From NCBI GenBank assembly GCA_943913645.1, contig CALTYZ010000001.1, positions 1-64,000 on the forward strand: a DNA stretch of 64,000 nucleotides, written 5' to 3'. The position numbers and the translations under genes are program-made. Numbering within the stretch: the first letter of the stretch is position 1; each line of letters opens with the position of its first letter. This document shows positions 1 through 8,309 of the stretch, piece by piece. The stretch is from an uncultured Corynebacterium sp. Lineage in GTDB: Bacteria; Actinomycetota; Actinomycetes; Mycobacteriales; Mycobacteriaceae. The notes under the pieces are model-generated. The model was not told the origin of the DNA, searched no databases, and saw nothing but the letters and a program-made list of their open reading frames with translations.

Positions 1-23
1 CACTGGTAGGGGCCTTATCTTAG

Positions 24-97
24 TAGCGGGGGCTGGATTCGAACCAACGACCTCTGGGTTATGAGCCCAGCGAGCTACCGAGCTGCTCCACCCCGCG
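24..97 (-). tRNA. initiator tRNA-fMet (CAT anticodon)
   Basis: This is the initiator methionine tRNA, which delivers formyl-Met to the ribosomal P site. Read on the minus strand it starts CGCGGGG and ends CCCCGCT plus an A discriminator. Position 1 (C) is therefore unpaired with position 72 (T), a hallmark of initiators. The anticodon loop is CTCATAA and the anticodon stem carries the three consecutive G:C pairs typical of initiators. The T-loop has GGTTCGAATCC. CCA is not encoded (CTA follows). An elongator tRNA-Met would have a paired 1-72 base pair. Confidence 0.95.
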
Positions 98-146
98 ATG
101 CGATGCTATTGCAAGCGATCTGCTGCCGTAATTGGCAACGGGAGTC

Positions 147-175
147 AGTATACGACCCTCGGCCCATTCAGCCAA
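147..175 (-). promoter_or_regulatory. promoter of tRNA-fMet
   Basis: On the minus strand TTGGCT (170-175) and TATACT (147-152) are separated by 17 nt, close to the housekeeping sigma-A consensus. The box lies about 50 nt upstream of the tRNA 5' end and points at it, implying a short 5' leader removed by RNase P. This is sequence evidence only. Confidence 0.6.
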
Positions 176-219
176 ATCTGCTGTAAAACCCTCGCATTGA
201 CAGGCATGGATGGAATCAA

Positions 220-3200
220 TCAACGCTGCCCATCGCCGAACTTCTGGTAGTCGCCGACTGCCTTGTCAAGCTCATCGAGCGCTCGGCCGTATTCTTCGAA
301 CGAGCCATCTCGCGCGCGTTCGAGATTGCGAAGCGCAACGTCGATATTGCTCAGTGCGTCGTCCCGGTTGGCAGCGCTCGCAGATCCTCCGCCAGATTCT
401 TCAGCACGATCATCCTTATCTCGGTTGCTCTCCTGTTGCTTATCTGGTGAGGTCGGCGATGCTGCGTCTTGCCCGGAGCCGGTATCTGCGGCACCCTCCT
501 CGACCAGGTCGATGTCTTGCGCGGCAGCAGGGTTAATCCCCACTTGGCTGAGCGCCTGCGAGATCGTCGGGGCATAACCTACCTGACCCCGGTAGAACAC
601 GAGCACCCGCAGCAGCTTCGGGAATGCGGACTCCTGGTCTTTGCGCTGGGAGTAAATCGGTTCGACGTAAAGAATCTCACCTCCGCCAACAGGCAGTGTG
701 AGCAGGTTGCCGTTCTTCAGGTCGTTGGTGCCCTCCCACAACGTGCGATCGCGTGCGACCTGGTCGGAGGACATGAGGGCATCCTGCGCCTGCTTCGGGC
801 CCTGGGTTTGGGTGTTGGTGGGCAGCACGCGCACCGTGATGTCACCGTATGTCTCAGGGTCTGAGGAGACCGCCATGTGGGCAGACAAGAATTCCCGGTT
901 TAGCCCACGGAATGGGGTGATGAGCTGGAACGAAGCGTCTTTCGTCTCGGGGTCTGAGGCGACAATGTAGTACGGCGGCTGATAAAGCTCCTGGCGGCTT
1001 TCAGGCGCGGTGGGATCGTTCGGCACCGACCAGAAGGCGTCGTTATTGAAAAACACGCCAGGGTCATCGACATGGTAGCGCGCGAGGAGTTCGCGCTGCA
1101 CCTTGAACAGATCCTCCGGGTAGCGAAGGTGGTCGCGCAGCGCGTCTGAAATCTCGCTCTCTGATTTAACAGTGCCCGGGAACACACCCATCCAAGCCTG
1201 AAGCACGGGGTCTGTCTCATCGAATGCGTACAGGTCAACGGTGCCGTCATAAGCGTCGACGGTCGCTTTCACCGAGTTTCGGATATATCCCAGATCATTG
1301 TTGACCAGCCGTTGGGTTGTGCCGTCAGGGTTCAGCGCATCCTGAGTTGCGTCGGTCAGCGAAGTACGAGTGGAGTAAGGAAGTTGCGACAGCGTGGTGT
1401 AACCGTCGACGATCCATTTCACTCGACCATCGATCACCGCTGGATAGGTCTTCGAGTCGGTGGTAAGCCACGGTGCAACCTTTTCTACCCGCTGGCGTGG
1501 GTCACGGTCGTAGAGAATTTTCGACTCGCCGCCGACCCGATCCGACAAGATGAGGTTGAGTTCCTGGTACTTGATCGCATACGCCAGCCGGTTAAACCAG
1601 TTGCCAACGCCAACACCGCCCTCGCCGGTGTAGGTATAGGTCGAGGTGTCCGTGTCATATTCCACTGGACCTTGGCCATTATCTCCAACGATGGCGTAAT
1701 CCAAGCTATCGGTTGCTGAGGCGATGACCGGGCCGTAGTAGATGCGTGGCTCGTCGACGCGAATCCCGAGTTCTTCCGCGTCGTCATTCTCGCGTGCAAT
1801 CGCATTGGTTTGCAGATCAGACACGGTAAAGATCGGCAGGCCACCGCGGGTGGAACCAGCGTCCTGCGCCGCCTCATCAACAGTGTTTGCCTGCGCAGCA
1901 ATGAAACCGTTGCCGTGGGTGTAGACCGTGTGGCGGTTGATCCAATCTCGCTGGTTTTCGCTCAGCGAGTTCGGGTTGAGCTCGCGTGCAGCAACGACGA
2001 AGTCGCGCAGTTCGCCGTCAACTTCATAACGGTCCATTGCCAGCTGCTCCGGGAAGCCGTAGAAGTTGCGTAGCTGCTGATTTTGCGTGAATGTCGGCGA
2101 GATGATGTCCGGGTCAAGAAGACGAATGTTTGAGATCGTTGCCGCATCATCAGCCACAGCAGAGTTGGAGACATTCGAGTGACCCCAGTCCTCGTCATAT
2201 GTCACCTTGTCACTGGTCAGGGCGTAAGCGTAGCGGGTCGCTTCAATATTTCGACCGATGTATTCATACTCTTTTGCCTGCCGGTTTGGCTTTACCGAGA
2301 ACTGTTCGAGCAATGCCGGCCAAACATTGCCAATCACCACCGACGATACGAGCATCAGTACTGTCGCGAGCACGGGGATTCTCAAGTCCTTGTACACGAT
2401 CGATACGAAGAACGCGGCAGCAACCCCGACCGCGATGATGGTGAGAATCAGTTTCGCCGGCAGCATCGCGTTGATCGTCGTGTATGACCCGCCGGTGAAA
2501 ATATCGTTTCGTGCGTACAACAGTTGGTAGCGCTCCAGCCAGTAGCTCGCGGCTTTCACTAACATCCACACACCAGCAGTGACCGCCAGCTGTATTCGTG
2601 CAGGCTTGCTGATCTGGCCGCTTACACCGCTTGGGTTATTGCCAATGCGAATGCCACCCAACAGATAGTGAGCGGCCAGACCAACGAGGAACGCAACCAG
2701 CAGAAGCATTGATAACAGGTCAACGAGCGCTGCAAGCGCCGGTAACGCGAACGCGTAAAAACCCAGATCGCGACCAAATTCTGCGTCGGCAACCCCGAAC
2801 TGTCCTCCGTTGAACCAAAGCATGAACGTGCGCCACAGGCGTTGACCCGCAAGACCGGTAAACACTGCGACCGCAACCGGCACCCACACCAGCAGTGTGC
2901 GGACGCCTTGTTCAATGTTGGCGCGGTATTGGGCGTTCGCTGCAAATGGATCGTCGGCAGAGTCTGCGGTACGTGGGCGTCCGCGCCACGCAAACCGGGC
3001 TGCGGCATACGCGATCGCGCCTCCGATCAGCGCAAACACGACAAATAATATGACCCGTGTGACAATGACGGTGTTAAACACACCGCGGTAGCGAAGTTCC
3101 CCGAACCACAGGTAGTCCGTGTAGAGACCCACAACAGTCGGGAGCAGAAACAGTACGGCCCCGATGACGCCGACTGTGACCCACAACCCAGTATTGGCTT

Positions 3201-3240
3201 TCTTCGCGTTCGGCTGCGGTTGGTTCAAGCGAGTAGCCAA
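220..3240 (-). CDS. UPF0182 family large membrane protein
   Basis: A 1006-residue membrane protein of the UPF0182 (COG1615) family, orthologous by position to M. tuberculosis Rv3193c. Its function is unknown. About seven hydrophobic segments fall within the first ~310 residues (near 19-40, 57-80, 113-133, 165-190, 213-230, 258-280 and 287-312). A long extracytoplasmic-type region follows, then a Ser/Gly/Asp-rich low-complexity tail near 910-955 and a charged C-terminal helix. The start is TTG, directly preceded by AAGGAGAAGGA, which supports this start. It is transcribed toward the initiator tRNA, with only ~120 bp between them. Confidence 0.93.
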   Translation of the reverse strand: MATRLNQPQPNAKKANTGLWVTVGVIGAVLFLLPTVVGLYTDYLWFGELRYRGVFNTVIVTRVILFVVFALIGGAIAYAAARFAWRGRPRTADSADDPFAANAQYRANIEQGVRTLLVWVPVAVAVFTGLAGQRLWRTFMLWFNGGQFGVADAEFGRDLGFYAFALPALAALVDLLSMLLLVAFLVGLAAHYLLGGIRIGNNPSGVSGQISKPARIQLAVTAGVWMLVKAASYWLERYQLLYARNDIFTGGSYTTINAMLPAKLILTIIAVGVAAAFFVSIVYKDLRIPVLATVLMLVSSVVIGNVWPALLEQFSVKPNRQAKEYEYIGRNIEATRYAYALTSDKVTYDEDWGHSNVSNSAVADDAATISNIRLLDPDIISPTFTQNQQLRNFYGFPEQLAMDRYEVDGELRDFVVAARELNPNSLSENQRDWINRHTVYTHGNGFIAAQANTVDEAAQDAGSTRGGLPIFTVSDLQTNAIARENDDAEELGIRVDEPRIYYGPVIASATDSLDYAIVGDNGQGPVEYDTDTSTYTYTGEGGVGVGNWFNRLAYAIKYQELNLILSDRVGGESKILYDRDPRQRVEKVAPWLTTDSKTYPAVIDGRVKWIVDGYTTLSQLPYSTRTSLTDATQDALNPDGTTQRLVNNDLGYIRNSVKATVDAYDGTVDLYAFDETDPVLQAWMGVFPGTVKSESEISDALRDHLRYPEDLFKVQRELLARYHVDDPGVFFNNDAFWSVPNDPTAPESRQELYQPPYYIVASDPETKDASFQLITPFRGLNREFLSAHMAVSSDPETYGDITVRVLPTNTQTQGPKQAQDALMSSDQVARDRTLWEGTNDLKNGNLLTLPVGGGEILYVEPIYSQRKDQESAFPKLLRVLVFYRGQVGYAPTISQALSQVGINPAAAQDIDLVEEGAADTGSGQDAASPTSPDKQQESNRDKDDRAEESGGGSASAANRDDALSNIDVALRNLERARDGSFEEYGRALDELDKAVGDYQKFGDGQR

Positions 3241-3378
3241 TCCTTCTCCTTATTCCTGCTGCACCCCCACACGCAAGCCCCGCACACTTCGTGCTCATCA
3301 AGCGCACAGGATGCAAACTGACGCATACTAGTCTTCTAGCTTAAATAGTTGAACGGATGAAGCGTCGGAAGGGTTCCC

Positions 3379-3933
3379 GTGCTGCGGCAACAAGCATTGA
3401 ACACAGCGATGATGGAGGCAGTTGAGTTTGTCCATGCGGAAGGATGGGATGAGCCCCCGACCTTATTTGCGCTTGTCCCCTCTGAGCTTGTCGTTGACCA
3501 GCTCGCGGAACTTGAGCGGGTCAATACTGGCGGCTCAGTGCCGCCGCTGACCCTTGTCGTGCAAGACTTGCCAGAATCAATGCTGCCCGGCTCAGACGAG
3601 CTGGCAGACTACATCGCGCGCGCTACGTGGCCACAGCAAGTAGCCGGGGTCATTCTCGCCCAAGAAATCATGTTTCGCGACACCGCCGATGAAAGTCAAG
3701 GCAGCAACCCCCGCCAAGCCCGCCTGTTCTCGGGAGTTCTCCGCGCCGCAGAAGCCGATACAGGAGAGATCGAACAAACACTGTTACAGCTGCGTCCGAC
3801 TGAAGCTGAGCTTGAAAAAGGCGGCCTGTTTGCCCATGACGAGATTGAGTTGCGCGGCGGACCGAACGTTGCACCACAAGTGCTCGCAGCCCTGCGATAC
3901 AGCCTGAGCCACACCCTGGATGAGATGAGTTAA
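3379..3933 (+). CDS. PPA1309 family protein
   Basis: A 184-residue cytosolic protein resembling the PPA1309 family of actinobacterial conserved proteins, whose biochemical role is unknown. It starts with GTG. No signal peptide, membrane segment or catalytic motif stands out. The recognisable parts are an acidic N-terminal half with the LFALVPSELV segment and the C-terminal LAALRYSLSHTLDEM segment. It is divergent from the UPF0182 gene, so the 138-bp gap probably holds promoters for both. In related genomes the two genes also sit side by side. Confidence 0.85.
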   Translation: MLRQQALNTAMMEAVEFVHAEGWDEPPTLFALVPSELVVDQLAELERVNTGGSVPPLTLVVQDLPESMLPGSDELADYIARATWPQQVAGVILAQEIMFRDTADESQGSNPRQARLFSGVLRAAEADTGEIEQTLLQLRPTEAELEKGGLFAHDEIELRGGPNVAPQVLAALRYSLSHTLDEMS

Positions 3934-4010
3934 CTGCCCGCGCATCTGTTCAGTCACGTTTCCTGGCCTACGATGGTGGAAACTGTCACCCCCACCAAAG
4001 GAGTAAACCG

Positions 4011-4703
4011 GTGGCCTTTCTACACCGCCTCCCCCACCGACACCGTGCATCTGGTGCCATTGCCACACTCGGTCTTGCAACCTTCCTCACCGCCTGCGCG
4101 GGCGACCAGGCAGAAAACGGCAATGACGCGACTGACGGGGCAGACAACTCGACGCTTGCTACGACAACTACTGCGGAAACCACAGCAACACCGAGTTCGG
4201 GACAGGAAACTCGGACCACGGAGACGTCGACAAGCAAAAGCTCCCGTGGAAACGAAAATGAGCCGGAATCAGTCGACGACGTTGCACAACAGTTTTCGAC
4301 GCTGGCACCACCAGAGTTATTCAAACAGCTAGAAGCATGCACATCGACTGGGATGGAGGGCTCGTACGATTGCTCCGGACCAGAAATCGGCCAGTTCCAG
4401 TTCTTCGACTCCGAGTCAAAAGCCGCATCCACCACCCAACTGTTGACGGAGTTGCGGTCCTCCCGCCTGGTAGAGGACAAAGGAGATCGGGTTGTGGGGT
4501 GGTCAGTGCTTGGCACCTCAGCAATTATCACAGTGGTGGATAATGAGGCAGGTCAAGTGATGCAACAGCTCATCTCAACCGATCAGGAAGACCCACGCAA
4601 ACGAATCTATGAACTCGGCCTTGCAGACCAGGTCGACACTGTCGTTACCCCAGGGCAGTCGGCGGCAGAGTCGACGACCTCTGCGACAGCAGCCAGGCGT
4701 TAA
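4011..4703 (+). CDS. putative lipoprotein
   Basis: A 230-residue exported protein with no recognised domain. A short basic N-terminus and a hydrophobic stretch end in a lipobox, FLTAC (Cys about residue 29), predicting a lipid-anchored mature protein. The first ~60 mature residues are Thr/Ser/Glu/Asp-rich and probably disordered. A compact domain follows (about 85-200) with two Cys (CTSTG and YDCSG) that could pair. The GTG start has AAGGAG 7 nt upstream. It converges with the PDZ protease gene, whose stop abuts it. The function cannot be inferred. Confidence 0.75.
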   Translation: MAFLHRLPHRHRASGAIATLGLATFLTACAGDQAENGNDATDGADNSTLATTTTAETTATPSSGQETRTTETSTSKSSRGNENEPESVDDVAQQFSTLAPPELFKQLEACTSTGMEGSYDCSGPEIGQFQFFDSESKAASTTQLLTELRSSRLVEDKGDRVVGWSVLGTSAIITVVDNEAGQVMQQLISTDQEDPRKRIYELGLADQVDTVVTPGQSAAESTTSATAARR

Positions 4704-5798
4704 TTAATCCACACGACAGGACTTCACCTCACGGCCGGCGGTGAAGTTCTCCATTGCCGCTATCGCATCATCAAGGTTGGCCACCGAAGCAACGACCATG
4801 TCACCCGCGTTGATGCGAGCTGCATCGGTACAGTTGCCCTCCGGCGCGAGAAACAGCTCAACATTAGCGTCACGCGCGCTCGCGATCTTGTGCGTGATGC
4901 CACCGATGGGGCCCACTTCCCCGTCGTCATTGATTGTCCCCGTACCGGCGACAACGTGGCCGCCTGTCAGCTCACCGGGCGAGAGTTTGTCAATCACCGC
5001 CAGGGCAAAAATCATCCCTGCACTGGGCCCCCCAACGTCCTGCAAATTATAGGTGACGTCGATCCCGCCGCTTGGCGCCGACGTCATCACAACCCCGAGC
5101 AGAGCTTTGCCATCTTCATCAGGGTCAGCGCCCAAGGCGACAGCGACTGTGTGCTCTGTGCCAGCCCGGCGCACAACGAGCTCGAGACGATCACCCGGCC
5201 GAAGTGAGCGAACGACCTCTTGTACTTGACCCGGTTGGGTCACCTGCCGTCCATTCGCCGCCAGTATCACATCGTCCGGTTCCAACAACCCGGCGGCTGC
5301 CGAATCTTCGACGATGTCGTGGACGACTACCTCAGTTGGACGGCCAAGGTGGCGCATCGCAGCGACCGTTGCGGAAGCTTCCGAGGCGACGAAGGCGCGT
5401 TTGTTAAGCTCTCGAATCTCGTCGTCACTCAAATCTGCCGGGAGGACTTGCTCCACCGGAACGAGCGTGTCATCAGTGGCAATCCAACGTCCGAACGCCT
5501 GCGGCAGGGTCATATTCGTGCGCACCGACACCGTCGTCATATTCAAGGTGCCGTCGGTAGAGTCAGTTTCAGCACCATCGATGCGCACGACCGGCTCTCC
5601 CGCGATCTCCCCGAGTGTGTCAAACATCGGTCCAGCACCCTGCGCAGCGTACGGCACGGTCAGGGAGACACTGGTACCCGGAATATGATCGAATGACAAC
5701 AACCCGGTCAGCAGCACAACCGGCACCGCCCCCCAAACCACGGTGGACCACCGTCGGTCTTGCACCGTTTCAGATCGTGCCCTGTCAGCTGTAATCAC
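4704..5798 (-). CDS. PDZ/S16 (YlbL-like) membrane-anchored serine protease
   Basis: A 364-residue YlbL-family protein: one N-terminal membrane anchor (about residues 20-40), a PDZ domain (about 150-235) and a C-terminal Lon-type S16 peptidase domain. The catalytic Ser lies in GGPSAGM and the Lys in GGITHKIASA, so the Ser-Lys dyad appears intact. Such proteins face the outside of the membrane and are thought to process envelope proteins; the substrate here is unknown. It is the positional counterpart of Rv3194c. The GTG start lies inside a 19-bp tandem repeat (5790-5827), so the exact start is somewhat open. Confidence 0.92.
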   Translation of the reverse strand: MITADRARSETVQDRRWSTVVWGAVPVVLLTGLLSFDHIPGTSVSLTVPYAAQGAGPMFDTLGEIAGEPVVRIDGAETDSTDGTLNMTTVSVRTNMTLPQAFGRWIATDDTLVPVEQVLPADLSDDEIRELNKRAFVASEASATVAAMRHLGRPTEVVVHDIVEDSAAAGLLEPDDVILAANGRQVTQPGQVQEVVRSLRPGDRLELVVRRAGTEHTVAVALGADPDEDGKALLGVVMTSAPSGGIDVTYNLQDVGGPSAGMIFALAVIDKLSPGELTGGHVVAGTGTINDDGEVGPIGGITHKIASARDANVELFLAPEGNCTDAARINAGDMVVASVANLDDAIAAMENFTAGREVKSCRVD

Positions 5799-5827
5799 GA
5801 GGCATCAGTGTAATCACGAGGCGTCAG
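5790..5827. repeat. 19-bp tandem duplication at a gene start
   Basis: Two adjacent 19-bp units (5790-5808 and 5809-5827) differ at one base. The unit contains GTGATTACA on the minus strand, so the start codon region of the PDZ protease gene is duplicated out of frame. It lies in the promoter gap between that gene and the divergent zincin-like gene. Confidence 0.95.
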
Positions 5828-5913
5828 CGTAGCGCTGGAGGTCGCAATCTTCTCTCGCCAGCCCGAGCCGGATCTTCACCCCGCGCAGCTCACCGTCTTG
5901 AGCCCACCGTCTG

Positions 5914-5919
5914 TAGTGT
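5914..5919 (+). promoter_or_regulatory. -10 box for leaderless transcription of zincin-like gene
   Basis: TAGTGT is followed by 8 nt and then the ATG at 5928. This places the likely transcription start at the start codon. No Shine-Dalgarno sequence precedes the ATG and no strong -35 is visible. Confidence 0.5.
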
Positions 5920-5927
5920 GGGCGAGT

Positions 5928-7418
5928 ATGAGCAATGGATTCGGATTCTCCTTTCCTAACGACGACCGCGACGAAGAACCCGACAGTAACCGCGGCCACA
6001 GTGGAAGCAACGGGCAAGGTCGCCCGGGGGAAGGCAATGAACAGCCCGGTGGGCCAACGAACCCGTTTGCCGCGTTCAATTTGGGAGGCTTCGGTGCTTT
6101 TGGTGGCCCCGGCTCCCCGGGTTCCGGGGCCGAGGGCAACCTTGGCGACATCCTCAACCAGTTCGGACAAATGCTGTCCGGCATGGGGTCCTCGTTGAAC
6201 GCCCAAGACGATGCGGACGCGGTGAACTTCGAGATGGCCACGCGCATGGCACGCCAACGCATCGGCGCTTCCCGCACGGTCTCAGCCGCAGATAGCAACG
6301 CAGTCGAGGAAGCAGTGAAACTGGCTGACCTCTGGCTCAATGACACCACAACCTTGCCAGCTTCAAGTTCCACTGCGCGTGCATGGAACGCTGAGACGTG
6401 GCTGACCGAGACAATGCCGATGTGGAAACGGCTGGTCAACCCTGTCGCAGACCAGATGAATCGGGCCCAAGTGGACAAGATGCCACCAGAGATGCGCGAA
6501 CTTGTTGGCCCGATGTCGGCGATGATGCGCCAGATGAACTCCATGCAGTTTGGCATGAAGCTTGGATACGCCCTCGGTGATCTCGCGCAACAAGCGCTCA
6601 CCGGAACAGACTTCGGCTTGCCTGTCGCCCCTCGGGGGACCACCGCACTGCTGCCCGGTAATGTCTCCAAGATTTCTAAAGGCCTTGAAGTTCCTGGCCA
6701 AGAGGTCATCGTCTACATCGCTGCACGTGAAGCTGCGCGACAACGCCTGTTCCAGCACGTGCCATGGCTGGTAGAACGCATCGTGTCAGCCGTCGAGGAA
6801 TACGCCGCAGGTCTCGAAATTGACACCTCGCACATTGAGGAGCTCGCCCGTGGCCTCAACCTGGAATCCGGGGATCCGCGTCACATCCAGGAAGCGCTCA
6901 ACGACTTGCAAGGCCAAGACCTTTCCCCGCGGGTCGGATCGCGCAACGCGGCCGCAACCTCCCGGTTAGAAACGCTGCTCGCGCTCGTGGAAGGATGGGT
7001 GGACGTCGTTGTGGCCGAAGCCCTCGACGGGCGTATCCCCTCTGCACCGCAACTTGCCGAAGCCTGGGCCCGCCGGCGCGCCACGGGAGGTTCCGCTGAA
7101 CAGGCGTTTGCCAACGTCGTCGGTATTGAGCTTGCCGCCCCCAGAGTTCACGAGGCTGCAGAGCTGTGGCGCCGCGCCAAAGACGCGGTTGGCATCGACC
7201 GACGAGACAAGGTATGGGATCACCCTGATTTTCTGCCCACCGCAGAGCACCTTTCCAACCCAGCGGCTTTCTTAGACACGCTGCTCGACGACACTCCGGA
7301 TGCGGATTTTGACGCCGAGTTTGCAAAGCTTGAACAAGAGCTGCGCGATAACCCCGAACTGAAACGCGAACAAGGCGATGGCAATGACAGCGGCAGTGAG
7401 GACGGCACAGAACTGTAA
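5928..7418 (+). CDS. zinc-dependent metalloprotease-like protein (DUF2342/TIGR03624), degenerate active site
   Basis: A 496-residue protein of the actinobacterial zincin_2-like family, positional counterpart of Rv3195. The ATG at 5928 gives the typical MSNGFGFSF opening; an upstream in-frame TTG at 5898 is unlikely. A Gly/Asn/Pro-rich segment occupies about residues 12-65 and a helical domain follows. At the place where zincins carry HExxH this protein has REAAR (residues 267-271). The later segment reads ALVEGWVDVVVAEA, with Trp where related families have a His. I see no HExxH anywhere, so proteolytic activity is doubtful despite the family name. The tail is Asp/Glu-rich. Confidence 0.88.
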   Translation: MSNGFGFSFPNDDRDEEPDSNRGHSGSNGQGRPGEGNEQPGGPTNPFAAFNLGGFGAFGGPGSPGSGAEGNLGDILNQFGQMLSGMGSSLNAQDDADAVNFEMATRMARQRIGASRTVSAADSNAVEEAVKLADLWLNDTTTLPASSSTARAWNAETWLTETMPMWKRLVNPVADQMNRAQVDKMPPEMRELVGPMSAMMRQMNSMQFGMKLGYALGDLAQQALTGTDFGLPVAPRGTTALLPGNVSKISKGLEVPGQEVIVYIAAREAARQRLFQHVPWLVERIVSAVEEYAAGLEIDTSHIEELARGLNLESGDPRHIQEALNDLQGQDLSPRVGSRNAAATSRLETLLALVEGWVDVVVAEALDGRIPSAPQLAEAWARRRATGGSAEQAFANVVGIELAAPRVHEAAELWRRAKDAVGIDRRDKVWDHPDFLPTAEHLSNPAAFLDTLLDDTPDADFDAEFAKLEQELRDNPELKREQGDGNDSGSEDGTEL

Positions 7419-7431
7419 GGGACTGTAAGGG
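7412..7431. repeat. 10-bp perfect tandem duplication at a stop codon
   Basis: Two identical 10-bp units, ACTGTAAGGG, lie at 7412-7421 and 7422-7431. The first contains the TAA stop of the zincin-like gene, and the second restores the same sequence downstream. Confidence 0.95.
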
Positions 7432-7450
7432 CAGTATTCAACAGTGGCAG

Positions 7451-7472
7451 TGGCGCAGCAATGGCGCAGCAA
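7451..7472. repeat. 11-bp perfect tandem duplication at a start codon
   Basis: Two identical 11-bp units, TGGCGCAGCAA, lie at 7451-7461 and 7462-7472. The ATG of the next gene (7461) spans the junction, so the duplication may have created or moved the start codon. Confidence 0.95.
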
Positions 7473-8306
7473 GTAAGTGATTTCACACGTGTGCGGTTGG
7501 CCAACGGGGTAAGCGTCTTCCAACGCGGGCCGAAGATGCTGCAGTTCGGGATGGATGCGACACGCACCGGCATCATCGAAACGCCCTCTGCGCGACAACT
7601 GCAGCCAATACTCGACGCCGCGTCACAACCCCGCCAGTTGCGTCATCTCACAGCTGACGTGCGCGCCGTCATCGGGGCTGAAGCAGCCGCCAGCCTCCTT
7701 GCAGAACTGCTGTCCTACCGCATCATCGTTCCCGTTACACCAACCCAACTGCTTGTCTTAGGCAACTCGCCACTGTCACAGGCGCTTTGTCAACTCTTGG
7801 AACGCTGTGGCCCATCCGTGCATACACCGAAGAACCACGGCAGTGAACTGGAGTTTCTGCGCACCGCCGACCCGTGCTCACCGCTAGTCGTAGTCGATTC
7901 CCTGTCCCGCGCACGTGCAGTAGCAAAACTTGCCAAAACCCGGTCAGGACCAACAGTGCCCGTCATGCTCGTTGATTCCAAAGTCATTCTTGGCCCACTA
8001 CGCCTTTCCCCACGTGATCCCTGCCCCGCATGCTTGCACCTTTATCTCCTTGACCGAGACGCCGGTTGGGACCTCGCCCTCCACCAGCTACCGGCAGGAC
8101 CGTTGCAACCGGACCCGGTGGTGCTTGCCGCCGGCGCGGCGGCTGCAGCAGCCTACATCAGGCGCGTAGCCGGGCTTCCTGACCCACCCGGAGTTGAAGC
8201 CGAACCTCCGGCCCCGGGCCAAGTAGTGGTCATCGACCCATTTGGCCCACAACTACGCACCGAACACATGCTGCGACCGCACCCACGCTGCCAGGTGTGC
8301 TACTAA
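7461..8306 (+). CDS. TOMM leader-peptide-binding / ThiF-like protein (orphan)
   Basis: A 281-residue protein resembling the E1-like (ThiF/cyclodehydratase) leader-binding proteins of thiazole/oxazole-modified peptide systems; positional counterpart of Rv3196. A conserved CPAC lies near residue 188 and CQVCY closes the protein, together giving a probable tetracysteine zinc site. A Rossmann-like segment, TQLLVLGNSPLSQALCQLL, sits near residue 94. No YcaO, dehydrogenase or precursor-peptide gene is nearby, so a RiPP pathway role is not supported by context. The start is uncertain: no Shine-Dalgarno is seen, and an alternative GTG lies at 7446. It converges with uvrD2 with a 3-nt gap. Confidence 0.75.
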   Translation: MAQQVSDFTRVRLANGVSVFQRGPKMLQFGMDATRTGIIETPSARQLQPILDAASQPRQLRHLTADVRAVIGAEAAASLLAELLSYRIIVPVTPTQLLVLGNSPLSQALCQLLERCGPSVHTPKNHGSELEFLRTADPCSPLVVVDSLSRARAVAKLAKTRSGPTVPVMLVDSKVILGPLRLSPRDPCPACLHLYLLDRDAGWDLALHQLPAGPLQPDPVVLAAGAAAAAAYIRRVAGLPDPPGVEAEPPAPGQVVVIDPFGPQLRTEHMLRPHPRCQVCY

Positions 8307-8309
8307 CAC

